Shown piece by piece: positions 23,178 through 32,655 of a DNA stretch of 32,655 bases; the stretch's first letter is position 1, and each line of letters begins with the position of its first letter. The notes beneath the pieces are model-generated. The model saw nothing but the letters and a program-made list of their open reading frames with translations, searched no databases and was not told the origin of the DNA. Source of the stretch: Streptomyces mutomycini (GTDB taxonomy: Bacteria; Actinomycetota; Actinomycetes; Streptomycetales; Streptomycetaceae). Position numbers and translations under genes: made by a program. The stretch covers positions 1-32,655 of the forward strand of contig NZ_MAPV01000101.1 of the NCBI RefSeq assembly GCF_001700505.1. Direction: 5' to 3'.

Positions 23178-24445
23178 AGCCCGCTGCCACCGCCCTCCAG
23201 CTCCTGCTCCGTCCGGTGGACGCGCAGCTCCTCCAGGTCGTGCCGGTGCTCCATCGCGGCGAGCCGGTCGGCCTCCAGGAGTTCCTGCACGGAGTTCATC
23301 AGGGTGTGCATGTCGACGACACCGATGAACTCACCGCGCCGCCCGGTCACGGCGACCCTTCCGCCGCTGTCGGTCAGCACCGCCTCCAGCGCGTCGTGGA
23401 GCGTCGCGTCACGGGTCACCGTGTCGTGCACCAGCTGCCCGGCCCGGGCGAGTGAGCCCTTCGCCCGCATCAGGTCGCCGCGCCGCAGCCACTTGTAGGG
23501 GCGGTTGCGGCGGTCCAGCATCAGCAGTTCGTTGTGCTGGCCGTCCCGCAGCTTGTTGAAGATCGACTGGAGCGGGTCCTCGACGGTCACCGTGGGGAAG
23601 TCGGCGATCCCCACGTCCCGGACACGGGTGAGGTTGAGCCGCTTCAGCGCGGCGCCCGCGCCCACGAAGCCGGAGACGAAGTCGTCCGTCGGGTTGGTGA
23701 GGATGGCCTCGGGGGTGTCGAACTGCGCGATGTGCGAACGCTCCCGGAGAACCGCGATCCGGTCGCCGAGCTTGATGGCCTCGTCGAAGTCGTGGGTGAC
23801 GAAGACGATCGTCTTGTGCAGCTCGTGCTGGAGCCGGATCAGCTCGTCCTGGAGGTGGTCGCGCGTGATGGGGTCGACCGCTCCGAAGGGCTCGTCCATC
23901 AGCAGCACCGGAGGATCCGCGGCCAGTGCCCGCGCCACCCCCACGCGCTGCTGCTGCCCGCCGGAGAGCTGGCGCGGGTAGCGCCCGTGGAACTCCCGCG
24001 GGTCGAGACCGACCAGGTCGAGCATCTCCTCGACCCGGTCCTTCACCCCGGACTTCGACCAGCCGGTCATCTTGGGGACGAGGGCGATGTTCTCCGCGAC
24101 CGTCATGTGCGGGAAGAGACCGGACGACTGGATGGCGTAACCGATCTTGCGGCGGAGCTTCACCGGGTCCATGTCGGTGACGTCCTCGTCGTTGATCCTG
24201 ATCCGCCCGGACGTCGGCTCGATCAGACGGTTGATCATCTTGAGGGTGGTGGACTTCCCGCAGCCCGAGGGGCCGACGAGGATCACGGTCTCACCGGCCT
24301 TGATGTCCATGGACACGCCGTCCACGGCCGGTGAGGGGCTGCCGGGGTAGGACTTGCTGAGGTCCTCCAGCTGGATGGTGGCACCCGAGGTGGAGCTGGG
24401 GCGGGGCGGGGCCGGCTCCGTGGACCCGGTGGCGGTCTCAGACAC
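23174..24445 (-). CDS. opuCA: Glycine betaine/choline ABC transporter ATP-binding protein with CBS domains
   Basis: A 423-residue ATPase. Walker A GPSGCGKST (58-66), signature LSGGQ (160-164), Walker B LLMDEP (181-186) and His218 (VTHD) are complete. Residues ~280-400 form a tandem CBS pair (VTVEDPLQSIFN; RDATLHDALEAVL), which in OpuA/OpuC ATPases senses ionic strength or nucleotides and gates transport. GTG start at 24445 with AGGGGG upstream; eight bases overlap the upstream permease. It energises uptake of compatible solutes under osmotic stress at the inner face of the membrane. Confidence 0.95.
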   Translation of the reverse strand: MSETATGSTEPAPPRPSSTSGATIQLEDLSKSYPGSPSPAVDGVSMDIKAGETVILVGPSGCGKSTTLKMINRLIEPTSGRIRINDEDVTDMDPVKLRRKIGYAIQSSGLFPHMTVAENIALVPKMTGWSKSGVKDRVEEMLDLVGLDPREFHGRYPRQLSGGQQQRVGVARALAADPPVLLMDEPFGAVDPITRDHLQDELIRLQHELHKTIVFVTHDFDEAIKLGDRIAVLRERSHIAQFDTPEAILTNPTDDFVSGFVGAGAALKRLNLTRVRDVGIADFPTVTVEDPLQSIFNKLRDGQHNELLMLDRRNRPYKWLRRGDLMRAKGSLARAGQLVHDTVTRDATLHDALEAVLTDSGGRVAVTGRRGEFIGVVDMHTLMNSVQELLEADRLAAMEHRHDLEELRVHRTEQELEGGGSGL

Positions 24446-25085
24446 GGATCCCCCTAGGGATGGTCAGCCGTCCGAGCAGTACGTAGGCGGCGTCGAAGAG
24501 CAGAGCGAGGATGACGATGCCGATCGTGCCGGCGAGGACCTTGTTGATGGCGTTCGCGCTTCCCAGTGAGGCGAGGCCCCCGAAGATCTCGTTGCCGAGT
24601 CCGGGGCCCGAGGCGTAGGCGGCGATGGCGGCGATCCCCATCAGCATCTGGGTGGAGACCCGGATACCGGTGAGGATGGGCGGCCACGCGAGGGGCAGTT
24701 CCACCTTGAGGAGCCGCCGCATCCGTGACATGCCGATGCCCTTGGCCGCGTCGACGAGGGACGGGTCGACCCCGCGCAGCCCGACGATGCAGTTACGGAC
24801 GACGGGCAGCAGCCCGTAGAGCGTCAGGATGATCACGGTGGGCGGGACCCCGAGGCCCACCAGCGGGATCAGCAGGCCGATCGCGGCGAGCGAGGGGATG
24901 GTGAGGATCGCCGAGGTGGACGTGATGGCCAGCGAGCCGCCCCAGCTGCTCCGGTAGCTGACGACACCGATCAGTACGCCGAGAAGCGTGGCGATGACCA
25001 TGCACTGGAAGACGGCGCTGGCGTGCTGATAGGTGTCGGTGAGCAGTTGTTGGTGGCGGGTGCCCACATACTCCCAGAAGTTCAC
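24438..25085 (-). CDS. opuCB: Glycine betaine/choline ABC transporter permease
   Basis: A 215-residue permease, the usual OpuCB length. I chose the GTG at 25085 (GGAG six bases upstream); the longer frame contains atypical sequence. Helices are visible at MVIATLLGVLIGVV, ILTIPSLAAIGLLIPLV and IGIVILALLFDAAYVL; the coupling loop is VDAAKGIGMSRMRRLLKVELPLAWPPILTG. It is the first transporter gene of the operon and starts 16 bases after the Lrp/AsnC gene stop on the same strand, so the regulator may be co-transcribed. Confidence 0.93.
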   Translation of the reverse strand: MNFWEYVGTRHQQLLTDTYQHASAVFQCMVIATLLGVLIGVVSYRSSWGGSLAITSTSAILTIPSLAAIGLLIPLVGLGVPPTVIILTLYGLLPVVRNCIVGLRGVDPSLVDAAKGIGMSRMRRLLKVELPLAWPPILTGIRVSTQMLMGIAAIAAYASGPGLGNEIFGGLASLGSANAINKVLAGTIGIVILALLFDAAYVLLGRLTIPRGIRV

Positions 25086-25101
25086 ATGTTGCTCCGTAGG
25101 C

Positions 25102-25575
25102 TCAGTCGGTGTCCTCTGCAGCCTGCTCAACCAGCGGGATAATACGCAGCGGCACCGGGTTTTCCATGACGATCGCCGTGGAGGCCCGGACGATGCCATC
25201 AAAGCCGACCACGCGGTCGATCACCCGCTGGAGATCGGCGTTCGAGCGGGCGACGAGCCGGCAGAACATGTCCCCGTGCCCGGTCGTCGTGTGCAGTTCG
25301 AGCACCTCGGGCACGCCGCTCAAATGGGTCCGTACGTCGGCGCCTTGTCCCTGCTTGATCTCGAGCGTCGCGAAGGCGGTGACGGGGTAGCCCAGCGCCG
25401 CCGGGTCCACGTCCGGGCCGAAACCGCGGATGACGCCATTCGACTGAAGCCGGTCCAGCCGGGCCTGCACGGTCCCGCGTGCCACCCCGAGCCGCCGCGA
25501 CGCCTCGAGTACACCGATACGGGGCTCGCGGGCCAGCAGCAGGATGAGCCGGCCGTCCAGATGATCGATCGCCAT
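25102..25575 (-). CDS. Lrp/AsnC-family transcriptional regulator
   Basis: A 157-residue regulator: N-terminal helix-turn-helix (DGRLILLLAREPRIGVLEAS, RRLGVARGTVQARLDRLQ) and C-terminal ligand-binding RAM domain (VTAFATLEI, HTTTGHGDMFCRLVARS). It is divergent from hppD across 122 bases, and lies just upstream of the OpuC genes. Family members respond to amino acids; tyrosine or a related aromatic as signal and hppD as target would fit, but this is inference. Confidence 0.92.
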   Translation of the reverse strand: MAIDHLDGRLILLLAREPRIGVLEASRRLGVARGTVQARLDRLQSNGVIRGFGPDVDPAALGYPVTAFATLEIKQGQGADVRTHLSGVPEVLELHTTTGHGDMFCRLVARSNADLQRVIDRVVGFDGIVRASTAIVMENPVPLRIIPLVEQAAEDTD

Positions 25576-26843
<1,268 letters not shown>

Positions 26844-26849
26844 CCACAG

Positions 26850-26898
26850 CACGTGAAAGGGGCCCTTCTCCCGCCGGGAGAAGGGCCCCTTTCACGTG
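26850..26898. terminator. 23-bp perfect hairpin terminator after hppD
   Basis: Bases 26850-26872 (CACGTGAAAGGGGCCCTTCT + CCC) are exactly complementary to 26876-26898 with loop GCC. It lies between the convergent hppD (stop 26843) and TPR gene (stop 26902) and likely stops both transcripts. Confidence 0.93.
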
Positions 26899-26901
26899 CG
26901 G

Positions 26902-28551
26902 TCAGGGGGCCGGCGTCGCGCTGGGCCGAGACTGCGGCGACGGGGCCGCCGACCGCGCGGTCCTGGGCTCCTCGGGTGCCTGCGAGGGTGCCCGCGAAGG
27001 CTCCTGCGTGGTCTCCGGCGAGGCCTCCGGGGGCGCCTGCGACGGCGACGCCGACGGCTCCGGCTCGGCCGGCGGCTCCGGAGCCGTCGGCTGCATGAAC
27101 TCCGGGCCGCCCGCCGCGGGCTCACCGAGGGCGTCCAGGGCCTCCTGCGCCAGGGGGGCGGCCAGCGGCGAGAAGTCCGGGTTCGTGCGGAGGGCCTCCT
27201 CCAGATGGCCGCGGGCCGGGCCGTCCTGGCCGAGGGAACTCTCGATCATCCCCAGGTGATAGGCGTACGAGGCGTTCCGTACGCCGGTCTCCACCGCCCG
27301 CTCCGCGTACTGCATGCCCTCCTCGCTCCGGCCCGCCCGGTGCAGCGACCAGGCCAGCGTGTCCGCCACCGCCGAGCTGCGGCGCTGCGCCTCCCACTCG
27401 GTGCGCATCAGCTCCACCGCCGCCTCGGGGTCGCCGTGGTCGGCCTCGAAGCGGGCCTCGGTCAGTGACTCGTCGACCCCGGACGCCCTCGCCCGCGTGA
27501 GGAGGTCGCGGAGCTTCGCGTACTGGGTCCGGGCGTCGCCGTCCAGGCCGAGGGACTCGTAGAGCTCGCCCAGTTCGAGTACGTACTCGGGGCGGGGCAG
27601 CTTCGTCGTCACCGTCCGGTAGTCCGCCAGCGCCTCGTCCGTGCGGCCGAGCGCCGCCAGCGCGCGGGCCCGGCCGCCGAGGGAGGCGAGGTGGCCCCGG
27701 TCGGTGCGCAGGGCCGCGTCGTACTGCGCGAGGGCCTCCGCCGGCTCCCCGCGTTCCGCGGCGAGTTCGCCGAGACGGTGCAGGGCCGCCGCCTTCTCGG
27801 CCGGCGTGGCGGCGCGGTCCGCCGCCTCCTGGGCGGTGGCCAGGGCGTCCTCGCGCCAGCCCTGGCCGCGGTACATGTCCGATGTCCTGGCCAGGGCGGG
27901 GGCACCCTTGCGCAGGGCGCCGAACTTCTCCGTCGCCCTGCTCGCCGCCGCGTACTCGCCGAGCCCGTTGTAGGCGTCGATCAGCACCGGGTACGCCGTC
28001 CAGTTCTTCGGCTGCCGCGTCCGCACGGTCTCGCCCCACTTCTTGGCGGCGAGGAAGTCGTTCCGGGCGTTGGCGAGCGTCCCGAGGCCCACCCAGGCCG
28101 CCGTGTTCCCGCGCTCACCCGGCTGCGCGGCCAGCGAACGCTGGAGGGCCTGCTCGGCCCGGGTGTAGTAGGCCGCGTCCGCCGACCGGCGCCCCCACTC
28201 CACGTACGCCGTGCCGAGCACCGCCCAGGACGGGGCGTCCGCGGGATGTGTCTCCACCCATTTCTGCCGGTCGCCGATGAGAGCCGTCAGGTCGGACAGC
28301 GACGCGGGGGCGCCCGCCGCGGCTGCGGCCTCGGCCCGTGCCACGGGTCCCGGCGGGGGAGCCGGGTCGTCGTCCGGTACGGCGATCACCGCACCGGCCA
28401 CGAGCACGGCACCGGCCACCGCGCCGAACGCCGCCCTGCGCAGCGTGGTGCGCATCGGCGCGGGAGGCGGTGGGACGGACGTCGCACCCTGGGGCGGCAG
28501 GGGGGAGGGCAGCGGCTCCGGGTTCTGCTGCGGCTTGGCATCCATGGTCAT
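26902..28551 (-). CDS. Membrane-anchored TPR-repeat protein
   Basis: A 549-residue protein with a short Pro-rich cytoplasmic N-terminus, one membrane helix (~41-58, AFGAVAGAVLVAGAVIAV) and a long extracellular region with many tetratricopeptide-like units, such as AAWVGLGTLANARNDFLAAK, ALHRLGELAAERGEPAEALA, RARALAALGRTDEALADYRT and LEEALRTNPDFSPLAAPLAQ. The C-terminal ~70 residues are Pro/Ser/Glu-rich. Start codons GTG 28554, ATG 28551 and ATG 28545 are all possible; no clear ribosome site decides. It probably acts as a scaffold for protein contacts at the membrane; no partner can be named. Divergent from the FAD oxidase gene across 91 bases. Confidence 0.85.
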   Translation of the reverse strand: MTMDAKPQQNPEPLPSPLPPQGATSVPPPPAPMRTTLRRAAFGAVAGAVLVAGAVIAVPDDDPAPPPGPVARAEAAAAAGAPASLSDLTALIGDRQKWVETHPADAPSWAVLGTAYVEWGRRSADAAYYTRAEQALQRSLAAQPGERGNTAAWVGLGTLANARNDFLAAKKWGETVRTRQPKNWTAYPVLIDAYNGLGEYAAASRATEKFGALRKGAPALARTSDMYRGQGWREDALATAQEAADRAATPAEKAAALHRLGELAAERGEPAEALAQYDAALRTDRGHLASLGGRARALAALGRTDEALADYRTVTTKLPRPEYVLELGELYESLGLDGDARTQYAKLRDLLTRARASGVDESLTEARFEADHGDPEAAVELMRTEWEAQRRSSAVADTLAWSLHRAGRSEEGMQYAERAVETGVRNASYAYHLGMIESSLGQDGPARGHLEEALRTNPDFSPLAAPLAQEALDALGEPAAGGPEFMQPTAPEPPAEPEPSASPSQAPPEASPETTQEPSRAPSQAPEEPRTARSAAPSPQSRPSATPAP

Positions 28552-28642
28552 CACTCTGCGTCAGTACGAAGATCACATCGGGTTCCGTGAAGGCTGGCGC
28601 AGACGGGTTCACACCATTGGCCCCGGGTGTCACGCTTGGATC

Positions 28643-30010
28643 ATGGATGCTCTCCTCGAACGACTGCGCGCAGGTCTTCCGGCCGAGGCACTGATCACGG
28701 ACCCGGACGTCACAGCCTCGTACGCCCACGACATGGCGAGCTTCTGCGACGCGGGCGCCCCCGCCGTCGTCGTGTTCCCGCGCACGGTCGAGGAGGTCCA
28801 GCACGTCATGCGGACCGCCACCGCCCTGCGGGTCCCCGTCGTCCCCCAGGGTGCGAGGACCGGGCTGTCGGGCGCGGCCAACGCCTCCGACGGCTGCATC
28901 GTGCTCTCCCTGGTGAAGATGGACCGGATCCTGGAGATCAGCCCGGTCGACCGGATCGCGGTCGTCGAACCGGGCGTCGTCAACGCCACGCTGTCCCGTG
29001 CCGTCAACGAACACGGCCTGTACTACCCGCCGGACCCGTCGAGCTGGGAGATGTGCACGATCGGCGGCAACATCGGCACCGCGTCCGGCGGGCTGTGCTG
29101 CGTCAAGTACGGGGTCACCGCCGAATACGTGCTGGGCCTGGAAGTCGTCCTGGCCGACGGCAGGCTGCTGAACACCGGGCGGCGCACCGCGAAGGGCGTC
29201 GCCGGATACGACCTCACCCGGCTCTTCGTCGGCTCGGAGGGCAGTCTCGGCATCGTGGTGAAGGCCGTCCTCGCCCTGAGGCCCATGCCACCGCAGCAGC
29301 TCGTGCTCGCCGCCGAATTCCCCTCCGCGGCGGCGGCCTGCGACGCGGTGTGCCGGATCATGGAGCGGGGGCACACGCCGTCACTCCTCGAACTGATGGA
29401 CCGTACGACTGTGCGTGCCGTCAACGCCATGGCCTCCATGGGCCTCCCCGAGACGACCGAGGCGCTGCTGCTCTGCGCCTTCGACACGCCCGACCCGTCG
29501 GCCGACCTCGCCGCCGTCGGGAAACTCTGTGCCGCGGCCGGAGCGACCGGAGTCGTGCCCGCCGACGACGCCGCCGAGTCCGAACTCCTGCTCCAGGCCC
29601 GCCGGCTGTCCCTCCCCGCCCTGGAGACCGTCAAGTCCGCCACGATGATCGACGACGTGTGCGTGCCGCGCTCCCGGCTGGGCGCGATGCTGGAGGGAAC
29701 CGCCGCCATCGCCGAGAGGTTCGGGCTGACCATCGGCGTCTGCGCCCACGCGGGCGACGGCAACACCCACCCCGTCGTCTGCTTCGACCACACGGACGCC
29801 GACGAGTCCCGCAGGGCCCGCGAGTCCTTCGACGAGATCATGGCGCTGGGCCTCGAACTGGGCGGCACCATCACCGGCGAACACGGGGTCGGCGTACTGA
29901 AGAAGGAGTGGCTCGCCCGCGAACTCGGCGAGGTGGGCGTCGAGTTGCAGCGCGGCATCAAGGCCGCCTTCGACCCGCTCGGTCTGCTCAACCCCGGCAA
30001 GCTGTTCTGA
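28643..30010 (+). CDS. FAD-binding oxidase (GlcD/D-lactate dehydrogenase family)
   Basis: A 455-residue flavoprotein. The FAD_binding_4 (PCMH) domain spans ~38-176: VVFPRTVEEVQHVMRTATAL, PQGARTGLSG and IGGNIGTASGGLCCVKYG. The C-terminal FAD-oxidase domain holds CAHAGDGNTHPVVCFDH and GGTITGEHGVGVLKKEWL, with a final LLNPGKLF. These are the metal/substrate signatures of the glycolate oxidase GlcD/D-2-hydroxyacid dehydrogenase group, which oxidise 2-hydroxy acids to 2-oxo acids. The ATG at 28643 is preferred to longer frames because it begins directly at the family N-terminus. No GlcE/GlcF partners are adjacent, so a single-subunit D-lactate or 2-hydroxyglutarate dehydrogenase is plausible. Confidence 0.93.
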   Translation: MDALLERLRAGLPAEALITDPDVTASYAHDMASFCDAGAPAVVVFPRTVEEVQHVMRTATALRVPVVPQGARTGLSGAANASDGCIVLSLVKMDRILEISPVDRIAVVEPGVVNATLSRAVNEHGLYYPPDPSSWEMCTIGGNIGTASGGLCCVKYGVTAEYVLGLEVVLADGRLLNTGRRTAKGVAGYDLTRLFVGSEGSLGIVVKAVLALRPMPPQQLVLAAEFPSAAAACDAVCRIMERGHTPSLLELMDRTTVRAVNAMASMGLPETTEALLLCAFDTPDPSADLAAVGKLCAAAGATGVVPADDAAESELLLQARRLSLPALETVKSATMIDDVCVPRSRLGAMLEGTAAIAERFGLTIGVCAHAGDGNTHPVVCFDHTDADESRRARESFDEIMALGLELGGTITGEHGVGVLKKEWLARELGEVGVELQRGIKAAFDPLGLLNPGKLF

Positions 30011-30027
30011 CGCCCCTGCGGCGCCGC

Positions 30028-30504
30028 TCAGACCTCGCCGTCCTGCGGCTCGTCCTGCGACCAGGGATCGCTCAGCCACACGTCGTCGGCCGGCAGTGGG
30101 GTGAGCAGTTCGGCGAGGACCCCGTCCAGTCCGAGCAGCGCGCTCTCTGCCCCCGGCGGCACCACCCGCAGGGTGCGCTCCACCCAGGCGGCGACGGCGG
30201 CCGACGGCACCTCCAGGAGGGCGTTGCCGTCGGGTGAGGTGAGCGCGACGCAGACGACGCCCCGGTCCGCGACCTTCGTCGGCCAGATCCGTACGTCCCC
30301 GTGTCCGCACGGCCGGAACGCCCCCTCGACCAGCAGCTCACGGGCGAACGTCCAGTGCACGGGCGCCTCGGAGCCGACGTGGAAGGTGATGTGCGCGGCG
30401 TACGGGTCGTCGGTGAAGTAGGACAGCCGTGCGGGCACGGGGACCGACCGCTCGGGCGACAGGACCAGCTGCACTTCCAACTCGCGTTCCACGGCGTTCT
30501 GCAT
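30028..30504 (-). CDS. SsgA-like sporulation/cell division regulator
   Basis: A 158-residue SALP. VERELEVQLVLSPERSVPVP, YFTDDPYAAHITFHVGSE, VHWTFARELLVEGAFRPCG and DVRIWPTKVADRGVVCVALT match the SsgA/SsgB family, which recruits FtsZ or guides peptidoglycan remodelling during sporulation septation. The ATG at 30504 (MQNAV) matches the family start; an ATG at 30531 would add nine residues and is not excluded (GGAAGG lies 12 bases before 30504). The C-terminus (DPWSQDEPQDGEV) is an acidic extension beyond SsgB. Which of SsgA-G it corresponds to is not clear. Confidence 0.9.
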   Translation of the reverse strand: MQNAVERELEVQLVLSPERSVPVPARLSYFTDDPYAAHITFHVGSEAPVHWTFARELLVEGAFRPCGHGDVRIWPTKVADRGVVCVALTSPDGNALLEVPSAAVAAWVERTLRVVPPGAESALLGLDGVLAELLTPLPADDVWLSDPWSQDEPQDGEV

Positions 30505-30720
30505 GAGGGTGCACGACCTTCCGATACTCATAGGGGCCGGTCCCGTGACCGGTCCGCACAAGGAGAGACCGCACTCCCCGGCGTCTATGACGCGACTTCC
30601 CAGAAAACTTCCTCCGACCCTGAAAGTGGTCCAAACAGCAGGACAGGCACGGGGGTGCTCGGACGTCTGATAGATGTGGACCCTTGTATTGAGGCCTCGA
30701 AGAGATACGGGACCACGGTG

Positions 30721-32301
30721 ATGAGCGCCCCAACCCCGGCACCCGGTGACGAAAACCCCCGCGAGGGGTACTACCCAGACCCGTCCATTCCCGGATACGT
30801 CCGGTACTGGAACGGCGCTTCGTGGGTCCCCGGCACCAGCCGGCCCGCACCGCCGGGCGGGACGGCGCCCGCGACAGCGCCCGCCCCGGCAGCCGAGGCG
30901 GCCCCGCGGCCGCCGGCCCAGGTGGACGAGACCGGGCCGATGTACCTCGACGAGGTAGAGGGCCCGGACACGGCCGGAAGGCACGGCGGAGCGGATGCCC
31001 GCGAGGCCGACGTGACGCCCGGCAGGCCGCTTCCGGCGTCCGCCTGGCAGGCCGACACCTCCCGGCAGACCGGCTTCGGCGGCGAACGCGACCACCGCGT
31101 CTCATGGGGCGGCCCCGACCCTCGTACACCTGGGGCAGATGACCTCGATCCCCGTACATCCGGGGCGGGCGACCTCGATCCCCGTACATCCGGGGCAGGT
31201 GACCCCGGCGCGGGCACGCCCGGAACGGCGACGCCGCCCACCGCTGCGACCCCGGCCGACGGCTCGCCCGACGGCCCGCGCCGGCCCGGCACCCCGGACC
31301 CCACGCGTGGCGCACTGCCCGGCATGAGGGACGGCGGCGAAGCGGTGACCGACGGCACCGTCACCATCCGCGCCGACCGGCCCGGCAGCGGAGCCGGTGG
31401 CCGCCCGCCCACCGACGGCACGGTCACGATCCGCGCGGTGGGCCCGGGAGCCTCCGCACGCCCCCCGCGTCCGCGCGACGAGGGGCACGACCGGGCCGAG
31501 GGCACGATGACGATCCGCGCCGTGCCGCCCGGCGGCACCCCGCAGCCCCCCGCCCCCACCCCGCCGCAGGCACAGGCGCCGGGGTTGAACACGCCCCTGA
31601 CACCGGGCCCCGGCGGCGGGTCCGCATCCTGGCCGCAGCAGGCCCACCAGCTCGCCCGGCCCGAGCAGACGGTCCGCCCGCAGCAGGCCCGGCCCCAGCA
31701 GCAGGGCCCGATGCCCGTGCAGGGGCAGGGCGTCGGGCCGGAGCATCAGCAGCCCGTCGTGCCCTGGAAGCCCCCGGTGGACGACCCCTTCCAGCAGCTC
31801 GCCCGGTCCCAGGCCTCCGCCAGGCCCGCCGCCCTGGGCAAGCGGCTGGTCGCCCGGCTCCTCGACACCGTCGTCCTCGGCGTGCTGGCCGGAGCCGTCG
31901 CCTTCCCCCTGGTCACGCAGGCGATGGACCACATCGACCGGAAGATCGAAACAGCGAGGATGTCCGGTGAGACGGTCACCGTCTGGCTCCTCGACGCCAC
32001 CACGGCCGGACTGTTCGGCGGGGTCCTCGCCGCCTTCCTCGTCCTCGGCTGCGTCCTGGAGGCCGTGCCCACGGCCAAGTGGGGCCGTACGCTGGGCAAG
32101 AAGCTGTGCGGCCTTGAGGTACGGGACATCGAGTCCCACGACTCGCCGAGCCTGGGCGCCGCGCTGCGCCGCTGGCTGGTGTACGGGGTGCTCGGCCTGG
32201 CCGCCGTCGGTGTGCTCAACGTGCTCTGGTGCCTGATCGACCGCCCGTGGCGCCAGTGCTGGCACGACAAGGCGGCCCGCACCTTCGTCGCCGGCCGGTA
32301 G
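30721..32301 (+). CDS. DUF2510-RDD family membrane protein with long disordered linker
   Basis: A 526-residue protein. The N-terminus (REGYYPDPSIPGYVRYWNG) is a DUF2510-type motif. Residues ~40-370 are Pro/Gly/Gln-rich and probably disordered. They contain a 30-bp nucleotide repeat encoding DPRTSGAGDL units, and three copies of GT(V/M)TIRA. The C-terminus is an RDD domain with three predicted helices (~380-400, 427-450, 485-507) and LGKRLVARLLDTVVLGVLAG, TLGKKLCGLEVRD and CWHDKAARTFVAG. RDD proteins are small membrane transporters or stress proteins of poorly known role. ATG at 30721 is next to a GTG; a GGGA site is upstream. Another RDD gene follows on the same strand. The 216 bases between it and the SsgA-like gene should hold both divergent promoters. 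Confidence 0.88.
   Translation: MSAPTPAPGDENPREGYYPDPSIPGYVRYWNGASWVPGTSRPAPPGGTAPATAPAPAAEAAPRPPAQVDETGPMYLDEVEGPDTAGRHGGADAREADVTPGRPLPASAWQADTSRQTGFGGERDHRVSWGGPDPRTPGADDLDPRTSGAGDLDPRTSGAGDPGAGTPGTATPPTAATPADGSPDGPRRPGTPDPTRGALPGMRDGGEAVTDGTVTIRADRPGSGAGGRPPTDGTVTIRAVGPGASARPPRPRDEGHDRAEGTMTIRAVPPGGTPQPPAPTPPQAQAPGLNTPLTPGPGGGSASWPQQAHQLARPEQTVRPQQARPQQQGPMPVQGQGVGPEHQQPVVPWKPPVDDPFQQLARSQASARPAALGKRLVARLLDTVVLGVLAGAVAFPLVTQAMDHIDRKIETARMSGETVTVWLLDATTAGLFGGVLAAFLVLGCVLEAVPTAKWGRTLGKKLCGLEVRDIESHDSPSLGAALRRWLVYGVLGLAAVGVLNVLWCLIDRPWRQCWHDKAARTFVAGR
31111..31200 (+). repeat. Three 30-bp in-frame tandem repeats
   Basis: Units at 31111, 31141 and 31171; the last two differ in only two or three bases and the first is more degenerate. 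They encode DPRTPGADDL, DPRTSGAGDL and DPRTSGAGDP in the disordered linker of the RDD protein. Copy number may vary between strains without changing frame. Confidence 0.9.
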
Positions 32302-32390
32302 CGGCCCCCGTACGCCCGTGTGCTGACGTCCCGTCCCCCGAAGGGACCTGAGCCGTTGCAGGCCTTCACGGGCCGGGGTGCACTGCCCCC

Positions 32391-32655
32391 ATGAGTAACG
32401 AACCACCGCCTCCGCCGCCCGACGACGACCCCTTCTCGAAGCGGCCGCCGCAGGGGCCGCCCCCGCCGGGCGGTTCGCCCTACGGCAGCGGGCCGCCCCC
32501 GCCCCCGCCGCCGCAGGACCCGTACGGCGGCGGCGGGCCCTATGGTGGTGCGGATCCGCTGGCCGGCATGCCGCCGCTCGCCGAACCTGGCAAGCGGATC
32601 CTCGCGCGGCTGATCGACTTCCTCATCATCTCGATCCCGCTGTACCTGATCTCGC
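32391..32655 (+). CDS. RDD family membrane protein, 5' part
   Basis: The frame opens at ATG 32391 and runs off the window end (88 residues seen). A Pro/Gly/Tyr-rich N-terminus with an acidic patch (PPDDDPFSKRPP, GGSPYGSGPPPP) precedes EPGKRILARLIDFLIISIPL, the start of an RDD domain and its first membrane helix. It is a paralogue of the preceding gene and lies 89 bases downstream of it. Confidence 0.85.
   Translation, partial: MSNEPPPPPPDDDPFSKRPPQGPPPPGGSPYGSGPPPPPPPQDPYGGGGPYGGADPLAGMPPLAEPGKRILARLIDFLIISIPLYLIS

Noticed and set aside
27691..28590. An open frame of 299 codons on the plus strand
   Set aside because: It lies opposite the TPR protein gene, is very Arg-rich and has no domain pattern.

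Overview
The window is high-GC actinobacterial DNA and almost certainly comes from a Streptomyces chromosome. The evidence is strong third-position G/C bias, frequent GTG starts, an SsgA-like sporulation protein (restricted to morphologically complex actinomycetes), an hppD product whose iron ligands fall at the positions known for the S. avermitilis enzyme, and type VII secretion (T7SS) associated genes.

Layout. 3-1070: 3' end of a xanthine dehydrogenase-type molybdopterin subunit. 1174-6097: a T7SS-associated block with a helical protein carrying a YxxxD motif, a WXG protein with a Gly/Pro-rich tail, and two tandem mycosin (subtilase) genes that arose by a roughly 1.5 kb duplication whose junction relic is still readable. 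6177-6549: a frameshifted small membrane gene and a tRNA-Cys gene. 6836-11711 (+ strand): cassette A, made of a small partner protein, a 781-aa WXG-domain/membrane-hairpin protein and a four-cysteine lipoprotein, followed by a decayed second copy of the large gene's 3' end and a second lipoprotein. 11913-15401: an MFS exporter and a superfamily 2 helicase. 15474-18908 (- strand): cassette B, the same three gene types in the opposite orientation; its large gene has an in-frame amber codon at codon 23. 19584-21087: an IclR-type regulator and a secreted Lon-like protease without a PDZ domain. 21355-25085 (- strand): a complete OpuC-type glycine betaine/choline ABC importer, preceded by an Lrp/AsnC regulator that is divergent from hppD (25698-26843). 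26902-30010: a membrane-anchored TPR protein divergent from a GlcD-like FAD oxidase. 30028-32655: an SsgA-like protein and two RDD membrane proteins, the second cut by the window end.

How the parts fit. The accessory part (about 1.1-19 kb) looks like a T7SS substrate/effector region: several products carry WXG and YxxxD features and two mycosins are present, but no core secretion genes (eccB/C/D/E) occur in the window. The most interesting unit is the three-gene cassette present in two inverted copies plus one partial copy. It resembles a T7SS effector system with a partner protein and a cell-surface lipoprotein that may be protective or part of a complex; these roles are inference. The region shows repeated tandem duplication and decay (mycosins, effector tail plus lipoprotein, amber codon, frameshift). 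The remainder (19.5-32.6 kb) is ordinary chromosomal housekeeping and regulation, with clear hairpin terminators between convergent genes.
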